Source of the DNA: Pseudoselenomonas ruminis | GTDB taxonomy: Bacteria; Bacillota; Negativicutes; Selenomonadales; Selenomonadaceae | Length of the DNA: 64,000 bases | Direction of reading: 5' to 3' | Assembly (NCBI RefSeq): GCF_008271295.1 | Contig: NZ_VTOY01000003.1 | Span: 124,001-188,000 of the forward strand | Part shown: positions 15,962-25,905 of the stretch, piece by piece | Numbering within the stretch: the first letter of the stretch is position 1 | Layout: every line of letters starts with the position of its first letter | Notes under the pieces: generated by a model | Databases searched by the model: none | Told to the model about the DNA's origin: nothing | Seen by the model: the letters and a program-made list of their open reading frames with translations, nothing else | Program-made: the position numbers and the translations under genes

Positions 15962-17617
15962 ATGGATATCAAAGATAAACTCTCGGCTGCTATTGAGCAG
16001 GCCGCGAAAGATGCGATTGCCGATGGCGTTTTCCCGGAAGGAGAACTGCCGAAAATCGTTTTAGAGGTTCCGCCGCAGAAGGAGTTTGGCGATTTTGCTA
16101 CGAACTTTGCGATGCAGTCAGCCCGCGTATTCCGCAAGAATCCGCGTCAGATTGCCGAAGAACTGGCAAAGCGGATTGAGGGCGATTGGCTTGACCACAC
16201 GCAGATTGCCGGCCCTGGATTCTTGAATTTCTATCTGAAGGGCAATGTACTTTACGATTCGTTCCAGAAGATTTTGGCTGCTGGTGAGTCGTTCGGCCAG
16301 CTTCCGGCAAAAGATGCACCGAAAATCCAGGTCGAGTATGTCAGCGCCAATCCGACGGGACCGCTTCATGTTGGCCACGGCCGTGGGGCAGCGGCTGGCT
16401 CCGCGCTGGTTAATCTGCTCCGCGCGGCTGGTTATCCGGTGGAAAGCGAGTACTACATCAACGATGCAGGCAATCAGATGAATAATCTGGCCCGTTCGGT
16501 AAATGCCCGTTATCTGGAACTTCTTGGCCGCGAGGTCGAGTTCCCGGAAGACGGCTATCATGGCCAGGATATTGTCGATACGGCACAGCGCATCATCGAC
16601 AAGGAAGGCGACAAATACCTCAATATGGAGGAAGACGAGCGCCTGAAAATTTTCCAGGACCTTGCTTATGTAGAAAAGCTGGCTGCCCTGAAGGAAGATT
16701 TAGCTGCGTTCCAGGTCACTTTTGACAAATGGTTTAGTGAGCGTACGCTTCATCCTGAGGCGGTTAAGGCGGCAGTCAAGATCCTGCAGGACAATGGCAA
16801 TATCTATGAGCAGGATGGTGCTTTGTGGCTGAAGTCTACGGCTTATGGCGATGATAAGGACCGCGTAGTTATCCGCGATAATGGCGTGCCGACTTATCTG
16901 GCTGCTGATATTGCGTACCATCACAATAAATATGAGCGTGGGTTTGACCGCCTTATCAACATTTGGGGCGCTGACCATCACGGCTATGTCTGCCGCGTCA
17001 AGGCAGCCATGGAGGCACTGGGACACGACCCGAAGAAGCTGACGGTATTGCTGCTACAGATGGTAGCGCTCTATCGTGGCGGCGAACTGGTTAAGATGAG
17101 CAAGCGTACGGGCCAGAGCGTTACGCTCAACGAGCTTATGGAAGAAGTTGGCACCGATGCTGCCCGCTATTTCTTCCTGATGCGCTCGCTCGACAGCCAG
17201 CTGGATTTTGATCTTGACCTTGCCAAGAAAAAATCCAACGACAACCCGGTTTATTATATCCAGTATGCACATGCCCGCATTTGCAGTATCTTCCGTCAGG
17301 CGGAGGAGACGAAACTGGTCCTTGGTGAAAAGCCGGAGCTTAGCCTGCTTACGGATTCGTCCGAGATTGACCTCATCAAGAAGATTGAAGAGTACCCTGA
17401 AGAGGTGGAGAAGGCAGCTGCCGATTACGCGCCGCAGCGCATTGCCCGCTACAGCTACGACCTGGCTGCCCTGTTCCACAGCTTCTACAATAAGTGCCGC
17501 ATCATGGGCGTTGAGCCGCAGCTGGCGGAGGCCCGTCTGGCACTCGTGACGGTTACGGCTCATGTTATCCGTCACTCCCTTGGCATCCTTGGCGTTTCCG
17601 CCCCGGAGCATATGTAA
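15962..17617 (+). CDS. argS: arginyl-tRNA synthetase
   Basis: 551 residues, ATG after GGGGGATACT. The N-terminal Arg-tRNA synthetase domain comes first, then the class I core with its HIGH variant HVGHGRGA (about residue 133) after SANPTGPL, and KMSKR in full (VKMSKRTGQSVTL, near residue 378). The C-terminal helical anticodon domain ends with VIRHSLGILGVSAPEHM. It charges tRNA-Arg. The next gene, rpoE, follows after 30 bp in the same orientation. Confidence 0.98.
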   Translation: MDIKDKLSAAIEQAAKDAIADGVFPEGELPKIVLEVPPQKEFGDFATNFAMQSARVFRKNPRQIAEELAKRIEGDWLDHTQIAGPGFLNFYLKGNVLYDSFQKILAAGESFGQLPAKDAPKIQVEYVSANPTGPLHVGHGRGAAAGSALVNLLRAAGYPVESEYYINDAGNQMNNLARSVNARYLELLGREVEFPEDGYHGQDIVDTAQRIIDKEGDKYLNMEEDERLKIFQDLAYVEKLAALKEDLAAFQVTFDKWFSERTLHPEAVKAAVKILQDNGNIYEQDGALWLKSTAYGDDKDRVVIRDNGVPTYLAADIAYHHNKYERGFDRLINIWGADHHGYVCRVKAAMEALGHDPKKLTVLLLQMVALYRGGELVKMSKRTGQSVTLNELMEEVGTDAARYFFLMRSLDSQLDFDLDLAKKKSNDNPVYYIQYAHARICSIFRQAEETKLVLGEKPELSLLTDSSEIDLIKKIEEYPEEVEKAAADYAPQRIARYSYDLAALFHSFYNKCRIMGVEPQLAEARLALVTVTAHVIRHSLGILGVSAPEHM

Positions 17618-17647
17618 AACAACAGAATTGGAAGGAGACCATTATCT

Positions 17648-17977
17648 ATGGATTTCGTCAACAGCTCGGAAGTCGATATCGCTTATTATGTTCTGACTCA
17701 GAAAGGGCAGACCATCTATTACAAAGACCTGGTTCTCGAGGTTATCGAGAAGAAACATAAGCCGGTACAGTCGCTGTCGGCAGCAATTTCGGAAGTGTAT
17801 ACGCTCATCAATATGGACAGCCGTTTCCACTATGAAGGCGATGGACAGTGGGGCCTCACGGAGTGGAACCCGCCAGAAATCAAACGCCACAGCAGCCGTT
17901 CTGGCGCTGGCAAATCGAAAGCTGCCAACAAGGCTATCAACAACCGTCAGAAGAAGCTTGAGAGCATTCAGGAATAA
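17648..17977 (+). CDS. rpoE: RNA polymerase delta-like protein with a basic tail
   Basis: 109 residues, ATG after GGAAGGAGACC. Residues 1-80 are a HARE-HTH domain like the N-terminal half of B. subtilis delta (DIAYYVLTQKGQTIYYKDLV and DGQWGLTEW). Bacillus delta is about 173 residues with a long acidic tail; here the tail is about 28 residues and basic (KRHSSRSGAGKSKAANK). Position before pyrG matches Bacillus rpoE. Delta speeds recycling of RNA polymerase through its acidic tail, so this version may act differently, perhaps binding DNA (inference). Confidence 0.82.
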   Translation: MDFVNSSEVDIAYYVLTQKGQTIYYKDLVLEVIEKKHKPVQSLSAAISEVYTLINMDSRFHYEGDGQWGLTEWNPPEIKRHSSRSGAGKSKAANKAINNRQKKLESIQE

Positions 17978-17991
17978 TTCTATTTAGGATA

Positions 17992-18020
17992 TTGACAGTC
18001 CTGGTCAAAAAGGATAGAAT
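17992..18020 (+). promoter_or_regulatory. sigma-A promoter of pyrG
   Basis: TTGACA (17992-17997) and TAGAAT (18015-18020), 17-bp spacer. The predicted start lacks the G-run used for reiterative attenuation of pyrG in Bacillus, and no terminator is visible in the short leader. Confidence 0.78.
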
Positions 18021-18042
18021 AGGCAACATGTTATTTCAATAA

Positions 18043-19677
<1,635 letters not shown>

Positions 19678-19680
19678 GTG

Positions 19681-19721
19681 AAAAAGCCTTGAATTTCCTA
19701 AGGAAATTCAGGGCTTTTTTT
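19681..19721 (+). terminator. intrinsic terminator after pyrG
   Basis: A 12-bp stem CCTTGAATTTCC/GGAAATTCAGGG (one T-G pair), extended by AAAAAG/CTTTTT, with a 3-nt loop and a T-run. It could also work on the other strand. Confidence 0.92.
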
Positions 19722-19824
19722 CATCCAAAAAACTTTTAGGGCGGAAGGATTTCGAATGAAGGCTGGCGAAGTATAATCTCACATAGCAATGGAAATGGGA
19801 TTCTTCAGAAAGGAGGAGATGGTG

Positions 19825-20460
19825 ATGCTTATCGATACGGCCTGTTCATTAGCGTTCTACTGCCAACGCTGCGGCCGGATACAGCTCCAGGATGTGCCGC
19901 TCTTCAGCGGGCAGAAGCACTTCGTGATGGAATGCGGCAACTGTGGGCATACGATGGGAGAAATAACATGGAAACCGCGTAAAGGCTTGCTGCTAAAAAC
20001 GGTCTGTGGGGCCTGCAAGGGAGAGAATCACCAGCAATTTACCTGGCGGCAGCTGCGCCGCCTGCGCTTTGAAAAGCTCTATTGCGAACATGACCATTTT
20101 GAATTGGGGTATATTGGCCAGTGGCAGGACATTGCCGAATTTTTGGATTTCAATGATGCGGAATACGATTCGCTGCATCCCAATGATGGAGACCGGTTCT
20201 TAGAGCGGCAGCAGACGCTGCTGGAGGCGCTGAACCGGGTTCATGACCTGGCGAGCAGCGGCGAGCTCGAATGCCCCTGTGGCAGTTCGGAGATTTCAGC
20301 AGCTGTACGCGGTGAAGAGATTATCCTCGAGTGCCAGTCTTGTGGAAGTTATTGTATCCTTCCCGCGCACAATGCCGAAAATTTACAAAACCTGCGTCCG
20401 GGGATGGCGGCTGCCTTTGTATGGAAACCGCGGTCGTTCCTTGACGTCCGGGGAAAATAG
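19825..20460 (+). CDS. multi-zinc-ribbon protein of unknown function
   Basis: 211 residues from ATG 19825, 8 nt after AAGGAGGA (ATG 19819 and GTG 19822 are closer). Cysteine pairs suggest several zinc ribbons: CQRC and CGNC near the N-terminus, then CGAC and later Cys/His (YCEHDHF), then CPCGSS and CQSCGSYC near the C-terminus. The middle part (about residues 80-130) looks helical. Not recognised as a known family. A TATAAT-like box at 19772-19777 lies upstream with a poor -35. Position before mfd may hint at nucleic-acid work, but nothing else supports that. Confidence 0.72.
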   Translation: MLIDTACSLAFYCQRCGRIQLQDVPLFSGQKHFVMECGNCGHTMGEITWKPRKGLLLKTVCGACKGENHQQFTWRQLRRLRFEKLYCEHDHFELGYIGQWQDIAEFLDFNDAEYDSLHPNDGDRFLERQQTLLEALNRVHDLASSGELECPCGSSEISAAVRGEEIILECQSCGSYCILPAHNAENLQNLRPGMAAAFVWKPRSFLDVRGK

Positions 20461-20469
20461 GATTATTAT
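20441..20469 (+). promoter_or_regulatory. sigma-A promoter in front of mfd
   Basis: TTGACG (20441-20446) and TATTAT (20464-20469) with a 17-bp spacer. It overlaps the end of the upstream gene and would give mfd a leader of about 87 nt. Confidence 0.6.
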
Positions 20470-20493
20470 AAATAACATTGAATTGATTTTACA

Positions 20494-20532
20494 GGGACTA
20501 TCGGCTGCCTGAGCAGCCGGCAGTCCCATTTT
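20494..20532 (+). terminator. terminator-like hairpin in the mfd leader
   Basis: Two-part stem: GGGACT/AGTCCC outside and CGGCTGC/GCAGCCG inside, followed by ATTTT. It ends 30 nt before the mfd start codon. It may end the upstream gene's transcript, or, because a promoter lies before it, attenuate mfd. Confidence 0.65.
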
Positions 20533-20562
20533 GGCGTAATGAAAACAGACAGAGGTGTGAGG

Positions 20563-23500
20563 ATGAATTCTTTATTGGCAGCCATAGGACAGGATACTGC
20601 GGTGCAAAAGCTGCAAACCTGTTTTTCCGGCAAGACCTGTGAGGTGCTGGCCTATGGATTGGGAAGTTCTCAGAAGCATGTGGCCTTTGCTTCCTGCTAT
20701 GAAAAAGCTCCGCAGCCATGGGTGATATTGGTTCATAACCGTGATATGGCAAGTGCCTGGCGCGAAAATCTGATGGCTTTGCTGCCGGAGGTTGCTGTGG
20801 TAGAGCTGCCGGAATTGGATTTAGAAAATGTCCAGGCGGCAGCCAAGAGCCTGGAACGGTCAGCACGGCGTATGGATGTGCTCGGCCGTCTCATGCGGCA
20901 TGAGCCGGTCGTGGTGCTGGCAACAGCCGCTGCCGCCGTTCAAAAGGGCATGAGCCGGAATGAGTTTGAACGGCTGAGCCTGCGGATTCAGATTGGACAG
21001 CAGTTCCCGCGCGAAGACCTGCTAAAACATCTGGTTCAGCTAGGCTATGAAAATGCCGTCGATGTGGAGTGTGTCGGTCAGTTCAGTGCGCGGGGCGGTA
21101 TTGTGGATGTCTATCCCATCAACAGCCAGGCACCGGTCCGCATCGAATTTTTTGATGATGAAGTGGATTCTCTCCGCGAGTTTGATTTGGAGACGAAGCG
21201 TTCCATCCGCAATATCAGCAGCACGGCTATCCTGCCGCTGGCGCAGACCGATGATGCCGGCCGTCCGGAACTTTTCCTGACGTATCTGGAAAAGCGAGGG
21301 GCGGTTCTCTTTGATGAGCCGATACGCATTCGCGAGCAAATCAAGACAATGGTAAGGGAGAACCCCGAAATCAAAAAGGAGGTTTTCAGCTGGGAAGATA
21401 TGCTGGAGGCAGCCAAGGGCAACCATGTATTTTATTCTGCGCTGATGCTGCAGCAGGTGCATGGAGCTGAGCCGGAGAAGACCATCAGCTTTACCGCTAC
21501 GAATATGACGCCGTTCCAGCGGCAGATGGATTTACTGGAGAATGAGGCAAACCGTTGGCTGGGGCAGAAACAGCGCATTTTGGTGCTGCTTGGCGACCGG
21601 GAAAAAGCCAACTCGATGCGCGAACTCTTTGCCCGTCATCGCGTGCCTTCTGCGGTGGTGGCAGAAGGGGCAGAACTGCGCGAGGATTTAATCAACATCC
21701 AGCAGGGTACGCTGCTGTCCGGTTTTGAAATGGCTTCGGCCCGGCTCGTCGTGGTGACGGAAAAGGATATCTTTGGTCATCAGAAGCGCAAGACGATTCG
21801 GGCAGCGCACAAGGGAGACCGCATTGCCCATTTCCGGGAAATCAAGCCGGGGGATTATGTCGTCCATGTCAACCACGGTATCGGCAAATACCTTGGGGTG
21901 GAAACCCTGGAAGTCGGAGGGATCCACAAAGATTACCTGCATATCAAGTACGGTGGTGACGATAAACTCTTTGTACCTACCGACCAGGTAGGACTGCTGC
22001 AGAAATACATCGGTTCGGAAGGGGATGTTCCCCGCCTTCATCGCATGGGCGGAACCGAATGGGTCAAGGCAAAAGCCCGCGCGAAAAAATCGGTAGAGGA
22101 TATTGCCAAGCAGCTTATCGAAATATATGCCAAGCGCCGTCAGGCCAAAGGCTTTGCCTTTTCTCCCGATGATGCGACGCAGCAGGACTTTGAGGATGCG
22201 TTTCCCTATCAGGAGACGGAGGACCAGCTCAAGGCAATTGCTGAAATAAAGGCAGATATGGAAAAAGAGAAGCCTATGGAGCGCCTGCTCTGCGGTGATG
22301 TTGGCTTTGGCAAGACCGAGGTGGCTATCCGGGCAGCCTATAAGGCGGCTATGGACGGGAAACAGGTGGCGGTACTGGTGCCGACGACTGTTTTGGCGCA
22401 GCAGCATTATAAGACATTCAGTTCCCGCTTTATGGATTTTGCGCCGCAAGTCGACGTAATCTGCCGTTTCCGTTCGGCCAAAGAGCAAAAGGAAACCATT
22501 GAGAAGGTAAAGGACGGGAAGGTCGATATCCTGATTGGCACGCATGCTATTCTCAATCAAAACAAGGTTCAGTTCAAGAATCTCGGCCTGCTGATTGTCG
22601 ATGAAGAGCAGCGTTTCGGTGTCAAACAGAAAGACAAAATCCGCAGTCTGGCGGCGGGAATCGATGTGCTGACGCTTTCGGCCACGCCGATTCCGCGAAC
22701 GCTCCACATGTCGCTGGTCGGGGCGCGGGATATGAGTATTATCGAAACACCGCCGGCTGAGCGTTTCCCCGTACAGACTTATGTGGTGGAAAACAACGAT
22801 ACCGTTTTAGCCAATGCCATCAAGCGTGAGCTGAAACGCGGCGGGCAGGTATATTTTGTCTACAATCGGGTCGATACCATCGACCGCATGCGCGACAACA
22901 TCCAGCAATTGGTACCCGATGCCCGGATTCAAACGGCGCATGGCCAGATGCCGGAGGAGATGCTCGAGCAGGTTATGATGGACTTTTACGAGGGCGCCTA
23001 TGACATCCTGTTGGCAACCAGCATTGTGGAAAACGGCCTGGATGTGGCCAATGCCAATACGATTATCGTCTACAATGCCGACCATTTTGGCTTATCGCAG
23101 CTCTATCAGATGCGTGGACGGGTGGGCCGTTCACATCATATGGCTTTTGCTTACTTTGTCTACCAGGCCGATAAGATACTGACGGAAACTGCTGAGAAGC
23201 GCTTGCAGGCGATGAAGGAATTTGCTGAACTCGGGGCAGGCTTCAAGATTGCCATGCGCGATCTCGAGATACGCGGGGCAGGAAATCTGCTGGGGTCACA
23301 GCAGCATGGGCACATAGCCAGTGTTGGTTTTGAGATGTACTGCAAGCTGCTGGAAGAAGCCGTGGAGAAGATGAAAAGCGGCAAGAAGGAAGTGGAACCG
23401 CCAAAGCCAGACCCGATTATCGACTTGCAGGTTGAAGCTTATCTTGATGGTGGTTATATCGATGATGCAATGCACAAGATTGAAATTTACCAGCGCATTG

Positions 23501-23904
23501 CCGCCATCCGCAAAAATGAGGAGCTGCACAACCTGCTCGATGAACTGATTGACCGCTTTGGGGAACCGACAAAACCGGTTATGCATCTTTTGGAGGTAGC
23601 CCGCATTAAAAATTATGCCCGCGACCTTTCCATCCGTTCGATTTCAGAGATGCCGAAGGCATTGGATATCTATTTGCTTCCCGGATACAAAATGCCGGTA
23701 AAGGGCATGATTGCGCTGGATAAATTGTTTGGCCGGAGCATGCGGGCCCTGCCGGATAAAAACGGTTTCCGTTTTGCCCTCAATGACAAATACAAGAAAA
23801 ATATTACGAACTTTGTTACGCGGCTGCTTATGATTGCCGCAGGCGATGAGGCTGCTTTGACAGGCAGCAGAGAAACACAGCAGCCGGTAAGGCAGGAGAG
23901 ATAA
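20563..23904 (+). CDS. mfd: transcription-repair coupling factor Mfd
   Basis: 1113 residues. ATG 20563 has AGAGGTG 6 nt upstream; ATG 20539 in frame has none. Order: UvrB-homology module (about 20-330), RNA-polymerase interaction domain around [16 protein letters not shown] (about 425), RecG-type translocase with Walker [10 protein letters not shown] (near 577), DEEQ box (near 680) and the TRG region [15 protein letters not shown] (near 850), then the C-terminal D7 domain. It removes stalled RNA polymerase at lesions and recruits UvrA. It ends one base before the next gene. Confidence 0.98.
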   Translation: MNSLLAAIGQDTAVQKLQTCFSGKTCEVLAYGLGSSQKHVAFASCYEKAPQPWVILVHNRDMASAWRENLMALLPEVAVVELPELDLENVQAAAKSLERSARRMDVLGRLMRHEPVVVLATAAAAVQKGMSRNEFERLSLRIQIGQQFPREDLLKHLVQLGYENAVDVECVGQFSARGGIVDVYPINSQAPVRIEFFDDEVDSLREFDLETKRSIRNISSTAILPLAQTDDAGRPELFLTYLEKRGAVLFDEPIRIREQIKTMVRENPEIKKEVFSWEDMLEAAKGNHVFYSALMLQQVHGAEPEKTISFTATNMTPFQRQMDLLENEANRWLGQKQRILVLLGDREKANSMRELFARHRVPSAVVAEGAELREDLINIQQGTLLSGFEMASARLVVVTEKDIFGHQKRKTIRAAHKGDRIAHFREIKPGDYVVHVNHGIGKYLGVETLEVGGIHKDYLHIKYGGDDKLFVPTDQVGLLQKYIGSEGDVPRLHRMGGTEWVKAKARAKKSVEDIAKQLIEIYAKRRQAKGFAFSPDDATQQDFEDAFPYQETEDQLKAIAEIKADMEKEKPMERLLCGDVGFGKTEVAIRAAYKAAMDGKQVAVLVPTTVLAQQHYKTFSSRFMDFAPQVDVICRFRSAKEQKETIEKVKDGKVDILIGTHAILNQNKVQFKNLGLLIVDEEQRFGVKQKDKIRSLAAGIDVLTLSATPIPRTLHMSLVGARDMSIIETPPAERFPVQTYVVENNDTVLANAIKRELKRGGQVYFVYNRVDTIDRMRDNIQQLVPDARIQTAHGQMPEEMLEQVMMDFYEGAYDILLATSIVENGLDVANANTIIVYNADHFGLSQLYQMRGRVGRSHHMAFAYFVYQADKILTETAEKRLQAMKEFAELGAGFKIAMRDLEIRGAGNLLGSQQHGHIASVGFEMYCKLLEEAVEKMKSGKKEVEPPKPDPIIDLQVEAYLDGGYIDDAMHKIEIYQRIAAIRKNEELHNLLDELIDRFGEPTKPVMHLLEVARIKNYARDLSIRSISEMPKALDIYLLPGYKMPVKGMIALDKLFGRSMRALPDKNGFRFALNDKYKKNITNFVTRLLMIAAGDEAALTGSRETQQPVRQER

Positions 23905-23905
23905 T

Positions 23906-24580
23906 ATGGCAACAATCACAGTAGTAGGATTAGGTCCGGGACGTGCCGGACTCATTACCCGGGAGAGCTGGGAACTCATGGAAAAGGCAGAGCGGTTGGT
24001 TCTGCGCACGCGCATTCATCCTACCGTTGAGGCTTTGGAAACAGCGGGAATGGTTTTTTCGACTTACGATGGCTTTTATGATGAGGCAGCCGATTTTGAG
24101 ACGCTGTACCGGAAAATTGCCGCCGACCTTTTGGCACGGGCGGCAGCCGAAGGCGATATCGTCTATGCGGTTCCCGGCAGCCCGCTGGTGGCAGAACGCA
24201 CAGTGGTGCTCCTGCGTGAGCTTGGCCGGGAGTCAGCCGTGACGGTCGACATCCGTCCGGGCATGAGCTTTGTCGAAGTCATGTATACCCGTTTGGGCAT
24301 TGACCCGATTGACGGGCTGACCATCATCGATGCCGAAGATGTGGAAACATTGAAAGAGAAACCTGCGCAGTCGCTCGTTATCACCCAGGTCTACAATCAG
24401 CAGATTGCGTCGGATACCAAGCTGATGCTGATGGATTTATACCCGGATGAATATGAGGTGATGTATATCCACAATCTGGCTTTGCCGGATGAATCCATCC
24501 GGCAGATACCACTTTATGAATTGGACCGGCAGAAGGATGTTGATCACCTTACGAGCTTGTTTATTCGTGCAAAAGCCTAA
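23906..24580 (+). CDS. YabN-type tetrapyrrole methylase-like protein lacking MazG
   Basis: 224 residues, ATG after GGCAGGAGAG, one base after the mfd stop. SAM-binding features of the corrin/porphyrin methylase fold are visible: VVGLGPGRAGLITRES at the N-terminus, AVPGSPLVAERT near residue 90 and RPGMSFVEVMYTRLG near 117. In Bacillus YabN this domain is fused to a MazG pyrophosphohydrolase domain of about 250 residues. Here the frame stops cleanly and a terminator follows, so the MazG part is absent. Function of the methylase half is unknown in the family. Confidence 0.82.
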   Translation: MATITVVGLGPGRAGLITRESWELMEKAERLVLRTRIHPTVEALETAGMVFSTYDGFYDEAADFETLYRKIAADLLARAAAEGDIVYAVPGSPLVAERTVVLLRELGRESAVTVDIRPGMSFVEVMYTRLGIDPIDGLTIIDAEDVETLKEKPAQSLVITQVYNQQIASDTKLMLMDLYPDEYEVMYIHNLALPDESIRQIPLYELDRQKDVDHLTSLFIRAKA

Positions 24581-24616
24581 AAAACGCAGCGAAAAACGCG
24601 TTTTTTCGCGTTTTTT
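24579..24616 (+). terminator. intrinsic terminator after mfd-yabN
   Basis: Stem GCGAAAAA/TTTTTCGC extended by AAAAAAC/GTTTTTT with a 3-nt bulge. The stem is A/T-rich, and the T-run is part of the outer stem. Confidence 0.65.
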
Positions 24617-24651
24617 CGTGAAATCCCTTGATTTTTATTTGCTTTTCTGTT

Positions 24652-24680
24652 ACATTCACTATTAGCAGGCTGGTGAATGT
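24652..24680 (+). repeat. inverted repeat upstream of hup
   Basis: ACATTCAC (24652-24659) and GTGAATGT (24673-24680), perfect 8-bp arms around 13 nt, about 54 bp before the hup start. It may be an mRNA hairpin or a protein site. No convincing -35/-10 pair was found around it. Confidence 0.4.
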
Positions 24681-24733
24681 GCATAACATTCGTTCGCGCC
24701 TGGGAAAAGGTATTTTTTAAGGGGGCTGCAATT

Positions 24734-25009
24734 GTGAATAAAACTGAATTGGTAGCTGGTGTTGCCGAAAAAACCGGTATGACGAAAAAAGATGCGGAAA
24801 AAGCAGTAAATGCACTGTTTGAGAGCATTCAGGAGGCACTGACTTCAGGCGACAAAGTCCAGATGATTGGTTTTGGCACCTTCGAAGTAAAGGAGCGGCC
24901 GGCTCGCAAGGGCCGCAATCCGCGCACTGGCGAGGATATTGTGATTCCGGCAGCAAAGAATCCTGCATTTAAGGCAGGCAAGGCATTAAAAGATGCCGTA
25001 AATGGATGA
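24734..25009 (+). CDS. hup: DNA-binding protein HU
   Basis: 91 residues, GTG start 8 nt after AAGGGGG. A typical HU: N-terminal helices with [24 protein letters not shown], then [18 protein letters not shown], the beta arm with its conserved signature, and [11 protein letters not shown] at the end. It works as a dimer in nucleoid compaction. It stands as a single gene between two terminators. Confidence 0.98.
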   Translation: MNKTELVAGVAEKTGMTKKDAEKAVNALFESIQEALTSGDKVQMIGFGTFEVKERPARKGRNPRTGEDIVIPAAKNPAFKAGKALKDAVNG

Positions 25010-25032
25010 TAAAGTTTTTTAATGGCAATGTA

Positions 25033-25061
25033 CCGGGTCCTGACGGGACCCGGCTTTTTTT
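25033..25061 (+). terminator. intrinsic terminator after hup
   Basis: CCGGGTCC/GGACCCGG stem with a short loop followed by C and a run of T. Confidence 0.94.
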
Positions 25062-25094
25062 ATGATGCGGCAGTTTGGGAAGGAGAAGTGTTGG

Positions 25095-25853
25095 ATGGAG
25101 CGGCAGATGGATAAAAACGTGGTGATGATTTCCGGAGGGACATCGGGAATTGGTCTTTCGGCAGCGAAGGGCTTTTTAAAAAAAGGGATGCGGGTGGTAT
25201 TGCTGGGGCGTTCCCAAAGCCGGGGCGAGGCTGCTTTGCATGAGCTGGGTGACGAGGAAAACGTGATGTTTCTTTCCTGCGATGTGGGGCGGCATGCAGA
25301 TTGTGACCAGGCAGTAGCGGAGACGTTGAAGCGCTGGGGAAGGCTGGACGTACTGGTGAATTCCGCAGGGATTTATGTGGAAGGCGCCATCGAGGATATG
25401 ACGGATGACTGTCTGGACGAAGTCCTTACAATCAATGTAAAGGGAACATATTATCTTTGCCAGGCGGCGGTGCCAGCGCTGAAGGCTGTGCGGGGAAATA
25501 TCGTAAATGTTGCCTCGGATGCCGGAGTTCATGGCAATTATTATTGTTCGGCTTATTGTGCCAGCAAGGGCGCTGTCGTTATGTTTACCCGGGCCCTGGC
25601 TTTGGAACTGGCCGGCTTTGGCGTGCGGGTAAATGCCATTGCCCCGGGGGATATTTTGACTCCGCTGACCGAAAAACAGCTTGAAGCAGCGCCAAACCGC
25701 GAAGAAGCCTTGCGGCAAATGGCGTCGGTTTATCCGCTCGGGCGCATCGGAACGCCGGAGGAAGCAGCCGCGCTGATTTTGTTTTTGGCGTCCAAGGATG
25801 CCTCCTTTGTGACCGGAGCAATCTGGGGGGTTGATGGTGGATTGACTGCCTGA
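25095..25853 (+). CDS. SDR-family oxidoreductase
   Basis: 252 residues from ATG 25095, 8 nt after AGGAGA (ATG 25107 is an alternative). Classical short-chain dehydrogenase: cofactor motif GGTSGIG at 14-20, NSAG at 89-92, catalytic S141, Y154 and K158 (YCASK), and PGDILTPL after the active site. R39 after the second strand (LLGRS) suggests NADP. The substrate is not visible. It lies between hup and the glycosyltransferase, whose promoter overlaps this gene's end. Confidence 0.9.
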   Translation: MERQMDKNVVMISGGTSGIGLSAAKGFLKKGMRVVLLGRSQSRGEAALHELGDEENVMFLSCDVGRHADCDQAVAETLKRWGRLDVLVNSAGIYVEGAIEDMTDDCLDEVLTINVKGTYYLCQAAVPALKAVRGNIVNVASDAGVHGNYYCSAYCASKGAVVMFTRALALELAGFGVRVNAIAPGDILTPLTEKQLEAAPNREEALRQMASVYPLGRIGTPEEAAALILFLASKDASFVTGAIWGVDGGLTA

Positions 25854-25857
25854 AATG

Positions 25858-25866
25858 TGATACAAT
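25858..25866 (+). promoter_or_regulatory. extended -10 promoter of the glycosyltransferase
   Basis: TGATACAAT (TGn plus TACAAT) just after the SDR stop. No -35 at standard distance; TTGACT at 25842-25847 is too close. Transcription would start near 25873. Confidence 0.5.
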
Positions 25867-25905
25867 AGGCCAGTGTGTATTTTTATACAGAGAGGAGGGA
25901 GAAGT

